Of a stretch of 29,191 nt of DNA, positions 1-6,912 are shown piece by piece. The DNA is from a virus, in the IMG/VR virus record IMGVR_UViG_3300043438_000084, positions 1 through 29,191 of that record. One strand, written 5' to 3'. Numbering within the stretch: the stretch's first letter is position 1; the number at the start of each line of letters is the position of its first letter. Under the pieces are notes generated by a model. The model was given only the letters and a program-made list of their open reading frames with translations. It was not told where the DNA came from and searched no databases. The position numbers and the translations under genes are program-made.

Positions 1-170
1 TATACTTTCAAATGAGTAACAACTATACTTTTGATATTATTGGTATACCTACATTCACACCGCTTAACAATGATTTATTAGACTACGCTGCAGGGTGGCA
101 AATGACTATCACAATGTGCGTAAATGATTGGACTGATTGTGCTGTACCTTTACTAAACAATATAGACTAA
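1..170 (+). CDS. Tail terminator-like protein, C-terminal part only (cut by window start)
   Basis: The reading frame is open from the first base (first full codon at base 3) to a TAA at 168-170, giving the last 55 residues of a protein. It matches the last 55 residues of the complete 149-residue protein at 28392-28841 with three substitutions (M/L, T/S and L/V). It is followed after 15 bases by the receptor-binding gene, exactly as at the other end of the window. The function is inferred from the full copy: a small protein directly after the tape measure gene, where tail terminator or tail completion proteins often lie. The identity of the frame is certain; the function is not. Confidence 0.8.
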   Translation, partial: YFQMSNNYTFDIIGIPTFTPLNNDLLDYAAGWQMTITMCVNDWTDCAVPLLNNID

Positions 171-174
171 TCCT

Positions 175-188
175 ACAATATAGTTATG
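175..188 (+). promoter_or_regulatory. Start-codon motif ACAATATAGTTATG, copy 1
   Basis: The 14-base string ACAATATAGTTATG ends in the start codon of the receptor-binding gene. The identical string also ends in the start codons at 6570 and 19404, and a 12-base form occurs at 28857. There is no Shine-Dalgarno sequence here. It may be a translation initiation element or a leader or promoter part. Confidence 0.5.
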
Positions 189-908
189 AGCATACCTAAC
201 AATTGGGGAGATTGGAGGCCTAACCTAACACCTCACACTGGAGATTTACAGGCAACTGATTTAATTGAGTGTACTATGATTGTGGGCGGTGTACCTGTTA
301 ACACAGCTATTACAGGCCAACAGATTATAGATGCAGCTTCGGGTGGTGGGTTAACTACTGCAGATAGGATGGTGATTGTAGGTAGAAACTCTACAGGTGT
401 AACTCTATATGCAGGTACAATTATATATATTTCGGGAAGCACTGGCAACAGGCCTAACTATGTTAAAGCACAGGCAAACACTGAGGCAACAAGTGCGGGT
501 ACTTTTGGTGTAATTGTAGCGGACATTGCTAACAACTCAGACGGTAACGCTTTAATAATTGGAACGCTAGATAATTTAGATACTAGAGCCGTAGCTACCC
601 ACCCATTTACAACTGATACTTTAGTAGATGGTGACACGCTTTATTTAAGTCCTACTGTTGCGGGTTATGTTACAAGGGTAAAACCTTCTGCACCTAATCA
701 TATTGTATATATTGGTAAGGTAATAAGAACACACCCAAATTTAGGTACTATAGTTTATAGAATTCAAAACGGTTATGAGCTTAACGAAATACACGATGTA
801 GAAATAACCTCAGTAGCAAATAATGATATAATCCAATATGATAGTGCTACGCTACTTTGGAAAAATACACAACCTTTAGATATTTTACAAATACAAATTT
901 TTTCATAA
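186..908 (+). CDS. Probable receptor-binding / tail appendage protein
   Basis: This 240-residue protein lies right after the tail module and before a lectin-like gene, the usual place for tip and fibre proteins. It has no signal peptide or membrane segment. The sequence is rich in G, T, N, V and I with short beta-strand-like stretches, for example around residues 55-130, as expected for a beta-structured virion protein. The start at 186 follows the recurrent ACAATATAGTT element and is confirmed by the second, diverged copy beginning at 28857, whose first 111 residues are identical. Its stop overlaps the next start (TAATG). I recognise the type from Bacteroidota phage genomes but cannot assign a named family, so host recognition is an inference from context. 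Confidence 0.6.
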   Translation: MSIPNNWGDWRPNLTPHTGDLQATDLIECTMIVGGVPVNTAITGQQIIDAASGGGLTTADRMVIVGRNSTGVTLYAGTIIYISGSTGNRPNYVKAQANTEATSAGTFGVIVADIANNSDGNALIIGTLDNLDTRAVATHPFTTDTLVDGDTLYLSPTVAGYVTRVKPSAPNHIVYIGKVIRTHPNLGTIVYRIQNGYELNEIHDVEITSVANNDIIQYDSATLLWKNTQPLDILQIQIFS

Positions 909-1270
909 TGGCTACATTTACAAAAGTATTATTAAGCGGTTCTACAAATGGACAACCTATTAAGGTAGTAGCTACTGCTACAGTTGGTACAACAATACAC
1001 GCTACACAAACAAGCTCAAGTATTATTGATGAGGTTTGGCTATATGCTTGTAATACAAATACAGCTACAGTAACTTTAACTATTGAGTATGGCGGTGTGA
1101 TTAGCCCTGATAATAAGATAGTAGTTTCTATACCGCCTCAAAGTGGTTTGGCTATTGTAGCACCAGGTTTAGTTTTAACAGGTACAGGTGCAGCTGCTAG
1201 AAATATTACTGCCTTTGCAAGTGTGGCTAATGTTATTACTGTTGTAGGTTATATTAATAGAATTTCCTAA
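908..1270 (+). CDS. Small tail appendage protein (hypothetical structural)
   Basis: This is a 120-residue protein starting MATFTKVLL. An upstream in-frame start at 857 would lie inside the preceding gene. The ATG at 908 fits better because it overlaps the previous stop as TAATG, the same coupling seen at its own end. The protein is rich in T, V, A and I with alternating polarity, suggesting a beta-sandwich. It has no charged linker, signal peptide or membrane segment. It lies between two probable appendage genes, so a structural role at the tail tip, for example as a fibre-attached or decoration domain, is likely but inferred from context only. Confidence 0.6.
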   Translation: MATFTKVLLSGSTNGQPIKVVATATVGTTIHATQTSSSIIDEVWLYACNTNTATVTLTIEYGGVISPDNKIVVSIPPQSGLAIVAPGLVLTGTGAAARNITAFASVANVITVVGYINRIS

Positions 1271-2091
1271 TGAGTAGGTTTGGCTATAGGACTAGATTAG
1301 GTTTAATATACGATGATATATTAAGCAGTAGCTTTGACGCAGATGCACAGGCTTTTATTACTGCAGCAAACATAACAGATGTAACGCAACAAAGTGCTAT
1401 AACTAATTTTGTAATAGGTTTAAAAACTGATGGACTTTGGACTAATTTAAAAGCAATCTACCCATTTGTAGGAGGAAGTGCAACAAGTCACAAGTATAAC
1501 CTTAAAGACCCTAGAGACTTAGATGCTGCGTTTAGATTATCTTTTGTAGGAGGTTGGACTCATACAAGCGGAGGAGCTCAGCCTAATGGTACTAACGGTT
1601 ATGCAGATACTTTTTTAACGCCTTCAGGTAATTTATTACAAAATTCAACTCATTTAAGTGTTTACTCTAGAACCAACTCTAATAATGGTGTTGATATTGG
1701 TGTCAATATACCTAATGGTTTATATATTATAAGTAGGTATACTGCTGGATTTTATCGTGCAAACAATAGTTTGGAAAGTAATGTAGGTTTAATTGCTCCT
1801 ACTACTTCATTAGGTTTATTTTTAAATAATAGAATTATATCAACTGAAATGTCTTATTGGCAAAATGGAGTAAAACAAACTGACAATACTAGTCCCGCTA
1901 GAAATTCAACAGGATTATCAAGTTATAAAATTTATATAGGAGCTTATAATGTAAATGGTACAACAGCTTTTCAATTTTCAAATAGACAGCAAGCTTTAGC
2001 TTCTATAGGTAATGGATTTACAGATATTGAAGGTTCTAATTTTTACACAAGGGTTCAAACTTTTCAAACAGCTTTAGGTAGACAAGTATGA
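1270..2091 (+). CDS. Lectin/LamG-like tail appendage protein
   Basis: This protein has 273 residues. The first ~70 residues are helical and resemble the N-terminal part of tail proteins common in freshwater Bacteroidota phages (the stretch ending LKAIYPFVGGSA). From about residue 80 to the end the pattern of alternating strands, with NGTNGYADT, SVYSRTN, YWQNGV and YKIYIGAYN, fits a concanavalin A/LamG-like lectin sandwich, which in phages binds host glycans. The start overlaps the previous stop (TAATG), and its end overlaps the next gene by four bases (ATGA). The fold is assigned by eye from strand rhythm and length, so lectin is probable and the ligand is unknown. Confidence 0.6.
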   Translation: MSRFGYRTRLGLIYDDILSSSFDADAQAFITAANITDVTQQSAITNFVIGLKTDGLWTNLKAIYPFVGGSATSHKYNLKDPRDLDAAFRLSFVGGWTHTSGGAQPNGTNGYADTFLTPSGNLLQNSTHLSVYSRTNSNNGVDIGVNIPNGLYIISRYTAGFYRANNSLESNVGLIAPTTSLGLFLNNRIISTEMSYWQNGVKQTDNTSPARNSTGLSSYKIYIGAYNVNGTTAFQFSNRQQALASIGNGFTDIEGSNFYTRVQTFQTALGRQV

Positions 2092-2294
2092 TAGCAATTT
2101 TAACAATAGAACAAAAGGATTTATTAGTAGGTCAACAATATACTGCAGATAGTTTTTTTAATCCTATACAAGACTTTGATAATAATTGGGTAATTTCACA
2201 GGAAGAAATACAGCAAAACACGAATACAAATTTTACTTGGTTAGCTGACTTAGAACTAACACAATACAAACCAAAAGAACAAATAAACTTATAA
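2088..2294 (+). CDS. Small hypothetical protein downstream of lectin-like gene
   Basis: This 68-residue protein is translationally coupled to the lectin-like gene through an ATGA overlap. It is hydrophilic, rich in Q, N and D, and has no membrane segment. The segment around residues 20-40 (FNPIQDFDNNWVISQEEI) is followed by WLADLELTQYKP. The tight coupling and the next gene starting two bases after its stop make it a real gene of the tail operon. It could be a chaperone or accessory for the appendage protein, as small genes directly after fibre genes often are, but no family is recognised. Confidence 0.55.
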   Translation: MIAILTIEQKDLLVGQQYTADSFFNPIQDFDNNWVISQEEIQQNTNTNFTWLADLELTQYKPKEQINL

Positions 2295-2295
2295 A

Positions 2296-2739
2296 ATGGC
2301 ATACGCAAACAACGGTGAATTCAATGTACTTTATGGTACTCGCAGAAAAATGGCTAATGTACTTAAGAAGATAATCTTAAAGGAAGGTTTAATTGATTAC
2401 GGTACCCTATATGAAAGTGTAAGGATTAACGCAAAGGTACCCGCTTTAGGTAACTTAGAAATTCAGATTATAGCAATGTATTACTTTGGATTCTTAAACA
2501 ATGGTGCTAACCTTTGGAACGGTGGGGTAATCGAACCGTTTTTGTTATGTGCTCAATTAACTACAGAGCTAGATAATCAAGGTATCACTAATGAGATTTA
2601 TGCTCAGTACACTGATTGGTTAACTAAGCGTTACCCTATTTTGCAAGTAGCTACTATTCTAGAAAGTCAAAAGAAAATTACTTATTCATTTGAGCCTATA
2701 GGTGGAAGCTTCACAGGTACTTTAACTTTTAGAGGCTAA
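2296..2739 (+). CDS. HK97 gp10-like neck/tail protein (tentative)
   Basis: This protein has 147 residues. The N-terminal half reads like the gp10-type tail-completion fold: a basic helix (RRKMANVLKKIIL), then LIDYGTLYESV, a strand pair (NLEIQIIAMYYFGF) and NNGANLW, parallel to the usual 'gal.dSi ... yA.fvE.Gt' layout of that family. The C-terminal half is less typical. It is the last plus-strand gene before two minus-strand genes, and its 3' end overlaps the end of the first by 11 bases, tail to tail. I see no terminator between them. The family call rests on pattern only. Confidence 0.4.
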   Translation: MAYANNGEFNVLYGTRRKMANVLKKIILKEGLIDYGTLYESVRINAKVPALGNLEIQIIAMYYFGFLNNGANLWNGGVIEPFLLCAQLTTELDNQGITNEIYAQYTDWLTKRYPILQVATILESQKKITYSFEPIGGSFTGTLTFRG

Positions 2740-3466
2740 GCTCTTTTTTCATACCTAACATATTAAACACTAACACCAGGGGTAACTCTCCTAATGCTTC
2801 GTATTTTGTTAAGTCACCACCACAAAGATTATATATCATTAACTCCCAACTCCATTTTGTAGACTTCTTAGTCTGCTCAATTTCTTTTACTTCTTCGGGG
2901 TCCATCTCTAGCTTTTCTTCGGGTGTTAAATCTTCTTCACCTTCAGGGTTAAATAGATTTTCGTAGGTCTTTAGAAAGTTATCCCTGTATTGTAGAAACT
3001 CATTAATAAGACCGTACACTTCAGTAACAGGTAACTCTAGAAATAAGTCTTGTCTATCTTTAGGACTATAGCTGTAAGGCTCATACACTAGATTAGAGAA
3101 CTTATCTACCTCAGTACGCTTATATCTTATACCCGCAATAATTGCAAGGTTCTTAACATAGTCACTAGCGAAATAATGCTCAAGGTCTATGTACTCGTAT
3201 AGTGTAAGCTTACCAATTGGCTTAGCCACCATGTCTAAAAGCTCATTTTTAAATGAATTCTTAGGCTGTGACTTAGTAAAATCTAGCTCATACATTAAGT
3301 CGGACATATCCTCAATATCTATATCTTCAATATCTTCTAAAGGTATGTCACAAAGTATACTCAATGCCTCACTATTGTAGGAATAGGACCCGCCTGTAGT
3401 GTCTAAAGTACTTAATTCAATGAACTGCTCTACAGTAATATCACTCCACGATTGGGGTAGTTTCAT
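2729..3466 (-). CDS. Tail assembly chaperone-like protein, larger partner
   Basis: This 245-residue protein is on the minus strand. It starts MKLPQSWSDITVEQFIEL, a pattern (LP..W..IT..QF) seen in phage assembly chaperone-like proteins. It parallels the start of its upstream neighbour (LPN..TELSIAQFEAI), so the two look like paralogs. The middle is acidic (IEDIDIEDMSD, GEEDLTPEEKLEMDPEEVKEI) and the C-terminal part is helical. Its start lies 26 bases inside the end of the upstream gene, in the +1 frame. Tail chaperones of siphoviruses (lambda G and G-T type) are usually two overlapping frames, which supports the call. They usually sit before the tape measure gene on the same strand, which does not hold here. 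Confidence 0.5.
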   Translation of the reverse strand: MKLPQSWSDITVEQFIELSTLDTTGGSYSYNSEALSILCDIPLEDIEDIDIEDMSDLMYELDFTKSQPKNSFKNELLDMVAKPIGKLTLYEYIDLEHYFASDYVKNLAIIAGIRYKRTEVDKFSNLVYEPYSYSPKDRQDLFLELPVTEVYGLINEFLQYRDNFLKTYENLFNPEGEEDLTPEEKLEMDPEEVKEIEQTKKSTKWSWELMIYNLCGGDLTKYEALGELPLVLVFNMLGMKKELSL

Positions 3467-3977
3467 TTTTGGCTTGTTGGTTAATCTTTTGTGCTATAAA
3501 ATGTAAGTAAGGAATTGCAATATTAGCTTTTAACTCCTTAAACAACTTTGCTTTATGCTTCAAATGGGCCTCAGCGTAGTGTTCTGTGTTACTCAAATCT
3601 TCACGCTTAAACATTATAGCTGTAATTTCTGCAATATAACCAGGTGCTTTAAGGATTACACACTTTTCAATTAGCTTAGTGTCACGAACTGACAGCTTAA
3701 ACTCACCAACATACTTATAACCTTCAAGCTCGAATTCAGTAACTTGTGTTAAATCTTCTTTTGCACTTACATTAAATTCTTTTACCATCTCTATAAAAGT
3801 ATCAATATCTGTATCTTGAAAATCTTTCTCAGGAATACCTAAATATTCAAAAACCTTTAAATGCTTTTCGATAGGGTCAAGCTCTTCATTTGAATTGATT
3901 GTAGTGATTGCTTCAAATTGTGCAATGCTTAATTCAGTTACTCGGTTAGGTAACTCCTTGTCTAAAATTGTTATCAT
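3441..3977 (-). CDS. Tail assembly chaperone-like protein, smaller partner
   Basis: This 178-residue protein is on the minus strand and is the first gene of a two-gene divergent operon. The ATG at 3977 (MITILDKELPN) is preferred over an upstream TTG that would add six residues. It is a mixed-charge, mainly helical protein with a conserved-looking opening (TELSIAQFEAITTIN) shared in outline with the larger partner. Residues 95-125 (KLSVRDTKLIEKCVILKAPGY) could form the second half of a small alpha/beta chaperone fold. The arrangement with an overlapping downstream frame resembles gpG/gpGT pairs. The function is inferred; the coding status is solid. Confidence 0.5.
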   Translation of the reverse strand: MITILDKELPNRVTELSIAQFEAITTINSNEELDPIEKHLKVFEYLGIPEKDFQDTDIDTFIEMVKEFNVSAKEDLTQVTEFELEGYKYVGEFKLSVRDTKLIEKCVILKAPGYIAEITAIMFKREDLSNTEHYAEAHLKHKAKLFKELKANIAIPYLHFIAQKINQQAKNETTPIVE

Positions 3978-3992
3978 AGTTTCTTTTTTTAA

Positions 3993-4000
3993 CAAATATA
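3993..4000 (-). promoter_or_regulatory. Possible -7 box for the minus-strand pair
   Basis: Read on the minus strand this is TATATTTG, a full match to the Bacteroidota -7 consensus TAnnTTTG. It lies 15 bases before the ATG at 3977, so the transcript would have a very short leader. The nearest upstream TTG is about 23 bases away, longer than the usual 17-20, so the -33 element is doubtful. Confidence 0.35.
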
Positions 4001-4010
4001 TAAATAAATT

Positions 4011-4022
4011 AATATAGACATG
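4011..4022 (+). promoter_or_regulatory. Variant start-codon motif AATATAGACATG
   Basis: This matches 10 of 12 bases of the AATATAGTTATG element found abutting other start codons, and it again ends exactly in the ATG. It is the first plus-strand gene after the minus-strand island, so a transcript or translation start signal is expected here. Confidence 0.3.
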
Positions 4023-4982
4023 GCAAAAGATTTACCAATTTATAAAATTACCATCGACCCGCAATATGCTGAAGATGGCGAAGACTTAGGAATTGAACAA
4101 ATAGCATTCACAAATATGCCCGCCATAAAGGTTAAAGGTATGGCTTTCAATAGCGAAGTAAAGGTAATGAAGTACGCTGATGATTTGAAGTATAGAATTG
4201 TAGCACCCGCTATGATACCAATGCAAATCTACAGATGTGATGATGATGGCTTTGAATATGAAGTTGAATTTTCAGTCGCAGAGATTGAAGCTATACATGG
4301 TAAGTTTATGCAAGACATGCGTAACAAAGACTTATTTAATTTAGAGCACGATCAAAGTAAAACGGTACCCGCTTATATTCTAGAGTCTTGGATTGTAGAT
4401 AATCCTAAGCAAGATAAAGCTTATAGTACTTATGGTATTGAAGTACCAACAGGTACGCTAATGGTAACGGCTCAAGTTACTGATACTGAATACTACAACA
4501 AGCTTGTAGAAAACGACCAGGTAGGCTTTTCAATTGAAGGGTTCTTAGGTCTCAAATTAAAGGAACAATTAAAACTAAATAGTATGAACAAATTACCCGA
4601 TGGTGAACACTTAATCGAAGGTAAAGTCTATGTCGTAAAAGGCGGAGAAGTTATCGAAATTAAAGATGTGCCTGTAGAAGATGTAGCCGCTACTGAAGAA
4701 GTAGAGATGGCAGAAACAGTAGTCGAAGAAGAAGAAGTTGAAACTGAGACACCAGCAGAAGAAGAAATGGCGGTGGACCCTACAGCAGATGCAGAAGCAA
4801 TTTTAGCTATAGTAACTCCTGTTATCGAAGAGCAGGTTAATCAATTGCTTGCAATTATTGCAGACTTGAAAAACCAATTTGAAGAAGCAATGGTTACAGA
4901 AACAACAGAAGAACTAATGAGCGAAAATGTAGCTTTGTCTGTTCACGAAAAATTTAAAGCGTATAATAAATTAAACAACTAA
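4020..4982 (+). CDS. Prohead protease (XkdF-like, S78_2 type) fused to scaffold-like C-terminus
   Basis: This 320-residue protein removes scaffold during head maturation. Residues 30-190 match the XkdF-like serine protease family: the stretch around NLEHDQSK (His110) and VGFSIEGFLG (Ser171) supplies the expected His and Ser catalytic residues. In between is AYILESWIVDNPKQD and GTLMVTAQVTD, typical of the family. Residues 215-255 are extremely acidic (runs of E with EVEMAETVVEEEEVETE). They lead into a helical segment (VTPVIEEQVNQLLAIIADLKNQFEEA) that would suit an internal scaffold. The major capsid gene follows after 12 bases, the usual order. The family call is strong; the scaffold role of the tail is inferred. 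Confidence 0.88.
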   Translation: MAKDLPIYKITIDPQYAEDGEDLGIEQIAFTNMPAIKVKGMAFNSEVKVMKYADDLKYRIVAPAMIPMQIYRCDDDGFEYEVEFSVAEIEAIHGKFMQDMRNKDLFNLEHDQSKTVPAYILESWIVDNPKQDKAYSTYGIEVPTGTLMVTAQVTDTEYYNKLVENDQVGFSIEGFLGLKLKEQLKLNSMNKLPDGEHLIEGKVYVVKGGEVIEIKDVPVEDVAATEEVEMAETVVEEEEVETETPAEEEMAVDPTADAEAILAIVTPVIEEQVNQLLAIIADLKNQFEEAMVTETTEELMSENVALSVHEKFKAYNKLNN

Positions 4983-4994
4983 ATAAAAAACAAA

Positions 4995-5909
4995 ATGAGA
5001 AAATTAAAATTTGATTTGGATGTACAGCCAGAAGCGTTATTAGCGGCTAATCCTGAGGCGTTTTATTCAACGGCTTATTTAACAGAAGATGTAGTTGATA
5101 ACTACCGTACTTTACCAGGTGTAAAAAGTAAAACAAAATTATCTAATGTAGTATTCGGACAAATCTTACAAACTTCTACTTGTGCATTTACTGCACCTAC
5201 AGATGATTTAGGAGCTATCGAAATTGATGTTTGTGCGTTGTCTGCAATGGCTCAAATTTGTCAATTTGACTTAGAGCAGTCTTTTGTTTCTTTGCAAATG
5301 GCTAAAGGTTCAAACGGTGATTTCACTGTAGCTTCTTTTATGGATTACTATTGGAATGAAATGGCCAACAAAATTCAAGGTGACCTTGAGCTTATTAGAT
5401 GGCAAGGTGATACAGAAAGTGAAGATGCTACTTTATCTTTGTGTAATGGTTATATCGTAAACCTTCAAGGTGATGTTACTGTAATTGACGGTGGTACAGG
5501 TGCTGTAAACTTAGGTAATGTACTTGCTAAAATGGCGGGTGTAGTTAATGTAGCTCCTGCTGCAATTATCCGTAGAAAATCAGACCTTCGTTTTTATGTT
5601 TCTTCTAATGTTGCTAATGCTTATGAGCTTGCAGCTGCACAAGGTAACACACAAACTTATGTAACTCTACCTTTAGGATTGACTTACTTAGGTATCAAAG
5701 TTGTTGTTTGTCCAGGTATGGATGATAATACAATGGTATTGACACTTAGAGATAACCTTATCTATGCATTTGATGCTGAAGGTGATTCTAAAGCGTTAAA
5801 AGCTGTTAACTTATCTGATACTGTTGCTGAGCCTTATTTAAGAACTCGTGCTAACATGAAAGTAGGATTTACACATGTTAACGGTGCTGAGATTGTTTTG
5901 TATATCTAA
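4995..5909 (+). CDS. Major capsid protein
   Basis: This 304-residue protein lies directly after the protease/scaffold gene and directly before a terminator, as expected for the most abundant head protein. It shows the mixed alpha/beta profile of HK97-fold coat proteins: an N-terminal arm, a helical region around residues 90-150 (FDLEQSFVSLQMAKGS, FMDYYWNEMANKIQGDLELIRWQGD) and a C-terminal strand-rich A-domain (LGLTYLGIKVVVCPGMDDNTMVLTL ... DNLIYAFDAEGD). Codons are rich in favoured AT-ending types. Family homology is judged by pattern; the position gives most of the confidence. Confidence 0.88.
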   Translation: MRKLKFDLDVQPEALLAANPEAFYSTAYLTEDVVDNYRTLPGVKSKTKLSNVVFGQILQTSTCAFTAPTDDLGAIEIDVCALSAMAQICQFDLEQSFVSLQMAKGSNGDFTVASFMDYYWNEMANKIQGDLELIRWQGDTESEDATLSLCNGYIVNLQGDVTVIDGGTGAVNLGNVLAKMAGVVNVAPAAIIRRKSDLRFYVSSNVANAYELAAAQGNTQTYVTLPLGLTYLGIKVVVCPGMDDNTMVLTLRDNLIYAFDAEGDSKALKAVNLSDTVAEPYLRTRANMKVGFTHVNGAEIVLYI

Positions 5910-5921
5910 TTAATTAACCTT

Positions 5922-5943
5922 AAGGGGGGCAACCCCCTTTATT
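5922..5943 (+). terminator. Rho-independent terminator after capsid gene
   Basis: The stem AAGGGGG/CCCCCTT (5922-5928 with 5933-5939) closes a GCAA tetraloop and is followed by a short T-rich tract (TTTATT). It lies 13 bases after the capsid stop. It could cap the abundant capsid mRNA while letting some transcription pass to the tail genes. Confidence 0.8.
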
Positions 5944-5957
5944 AAAACCCTATAATT

Positions 5958-6482
5958 ATGGCTTGTGATGCTTTAGAAACGATTGTAAAATCGTGCGACA
6001 ACAACAGCGGGGGTATATACGGTATTTGGATTAATCAACAAGACAATATCGCAAGTATCACCCCAACTGATCCCTCCGCTTCAACATGGGAGATTTCAGC
6101 AATTACTTTAGAGGCTTTAGCTCCTAACTTTACTGAGTTTCAAATTAAAAGAAATACAGGTAGCTTTACTGAAGAGGCTGCAATTGATTTAATTAATGGT
6201 TCTTCTTATGTAACTCAAACTATTACTTTGATGTTTCACCGAAGAGACAAAGATAAATCCAATGCAATTAAAATCTTAGGTTCAGGTCAGCAATATTTGA
6301 CTGCTATTGTTTTAGATGCTAACGGTACTTATTGGTATTTCCCATACCTACAAGTTACAGGTGTTGGTGAAGGTTCTGGTACTGCTAGAGCTGACGGTTC
6401 TAAGTACTCAGTTACTTTACTATCTGAAAACGAGTATTTAGCTTATGCAATTGACCCTGCTGCAGTTACTGCGGTTATCTAA
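5958..6482 (+). CDS. Probable major tail tube protein
   Basis: This 174-residue protein is isolated as its own unit between two terminators, a layout that fits a highly expressed virion protein. It begins MACDALETIVKSCDNNSGGIYGIWI and continues with beta-rich segments (STWEISAITLEALAPNFTEFQIKRNTGSF, SSYVTQTITLMFHRRDKD, KYSVTLLSENE), consistent with the beta-barrel tube fold of siphovirus tail proteins. No signal peptide or membrane segment is present. The expected neighbours of a tail tube (portal and adaptor) follow downstream. The function comes from size, fold rhythm and context; a second capsid or decoration protein is the main alternative. Confidence 0.6.
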   Translation: MACDALETIVKSCDNNSGGIYGIWINQQDNIASITPTDPSASTWEISAITLEALAPNFTEFQIKRNTGSFTEEAAIDLINGSSYVTQTITLMFHRRDKDKSNAIKILGSGQQYLTAIVLDANGTYWYFPYLQVTGVGEGSGTARADGSKYSVTLLSENEYLAYAIDPAAVTAVI

Positions 6483-6505
6483 TTACTGAATTACTCTATT
6501 AAATT

Positions 6506-6532
6506 ACCCTGCCAATTTAGGCGGGGTTTTTT
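6506..6532 (+). terminator. Rho-independent terminator after tail tube gene
   Basis: ACCCTGCC (6506-6513) pairs with GGCGGGGT (6520-6527) over eight base pairs including one G-U, with loop AATTTA and a run of six T from 6527. It lies 23 bases after the stop of the preceding gene. Confidence 0.88.
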
Positions 6533-6558
6533 ATTTGTAAACAAATTGAACTTTTATA

Positions 6559-6572
6559 ACAATATAGTTATG
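6559..6572 (+). promoter_or_regulatory. Start-codon motif ACAATATAGTTATG, copy 2
   Basis: The motif is identical over 14 bases to 175-188 and 19393-19406 and again ends in the start codon. This copy is just downstream of a terminator, so a new transcript probably begins nearby. Confidence 0.5.
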
Positions 6573-6911
6573 ATTTATTTAGAACAAGGCGAAATAAACA
6601 AGGTAATTTTAACACTTAGCGAAGTATCTACTTTAGTTAATCCTTACTATTTGTTTGTCTTTACTAATGAGATGGACACCACAAGCACACCTATTTTATT
6701 TACTACACTAGACACCAGTGCATATACTGAACGGTACAATTTATTTTTAATAGATGAACCTACAGATGTTATTTTAACTAAGGGACAGTATGTTTATGAA
6801 GTCTATGAAAGTACAATTATACCTGTTACAATAGAGGACACTACAGGCATAGTAATAGAAGAAGGTAGAATGGTGGTTAGTGGTCCTGTAATTAATACAA
6901 TATACTCTTAA
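6570..6911 (+). CDS. Hypothetical structural-region protein
   Basis: This is a 113-residue protein. The ATG at 6570 is chosen over a TTG at 6546 because it carries the recurrent ACAATATAGTT element. The sequence is beta-rich (NKVILTLSEVSTL, YYLFVFTNEMD, ERYNLFLID, GQYVYEVYES) and resembles a single Ig-like or beta-sandwich domain with no membrane segment. It is coupled to the portal gene, which begins two bases after its stop. A virion accessory such as a head decoration or adaptor-associated protein is possible; no family is recognised with certainty. Confidence 0.55.
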   Translation: MIYLEQGEINKVILTLSEVSTLVNPYYLFVFTNEMDTTSTPILFTTLDTSAYTERYNLFLIDEPTDVILTKGQYVYEVYESTIIPVTIEDTTGIVIEEGRMVVSGPVINTIYS

Positions 6912-6912
6912 T

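Larger units (their letters stand above)
1..520. repeat. Diverged direct copy of window end (left copy)
   Basis: Bases 1-520 align without a single gap to 28672-29191. By hand I count about 32 mismatches, or about 94% identity. Seventeen fall in bases 1-185 (five of them in the short intergenic stretch) and 15 lie within the receptor-binding gene, all 15 synonymous. The copies therefore look like homologous DNA that diverged under protein-level selection, not like sequencing noise. Confidence 0.95.

Noticed and set aside
1-520. Exact direct terminal repeat of a packaged genome
   Set aside because: About 32 mismatches in 520 bases and selection-like synonymous pattern exclude an exact terminal redundancy.
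3441-3466. Classical -1 programmed frameshift in the chaperone-like overlap
   Set aside because: The second frame is +1 relative to the first, and no X XXY YYZ heptamer is present; only CCAAAAATGAA with an ATG in the second frame. Independent initiation is simpler.
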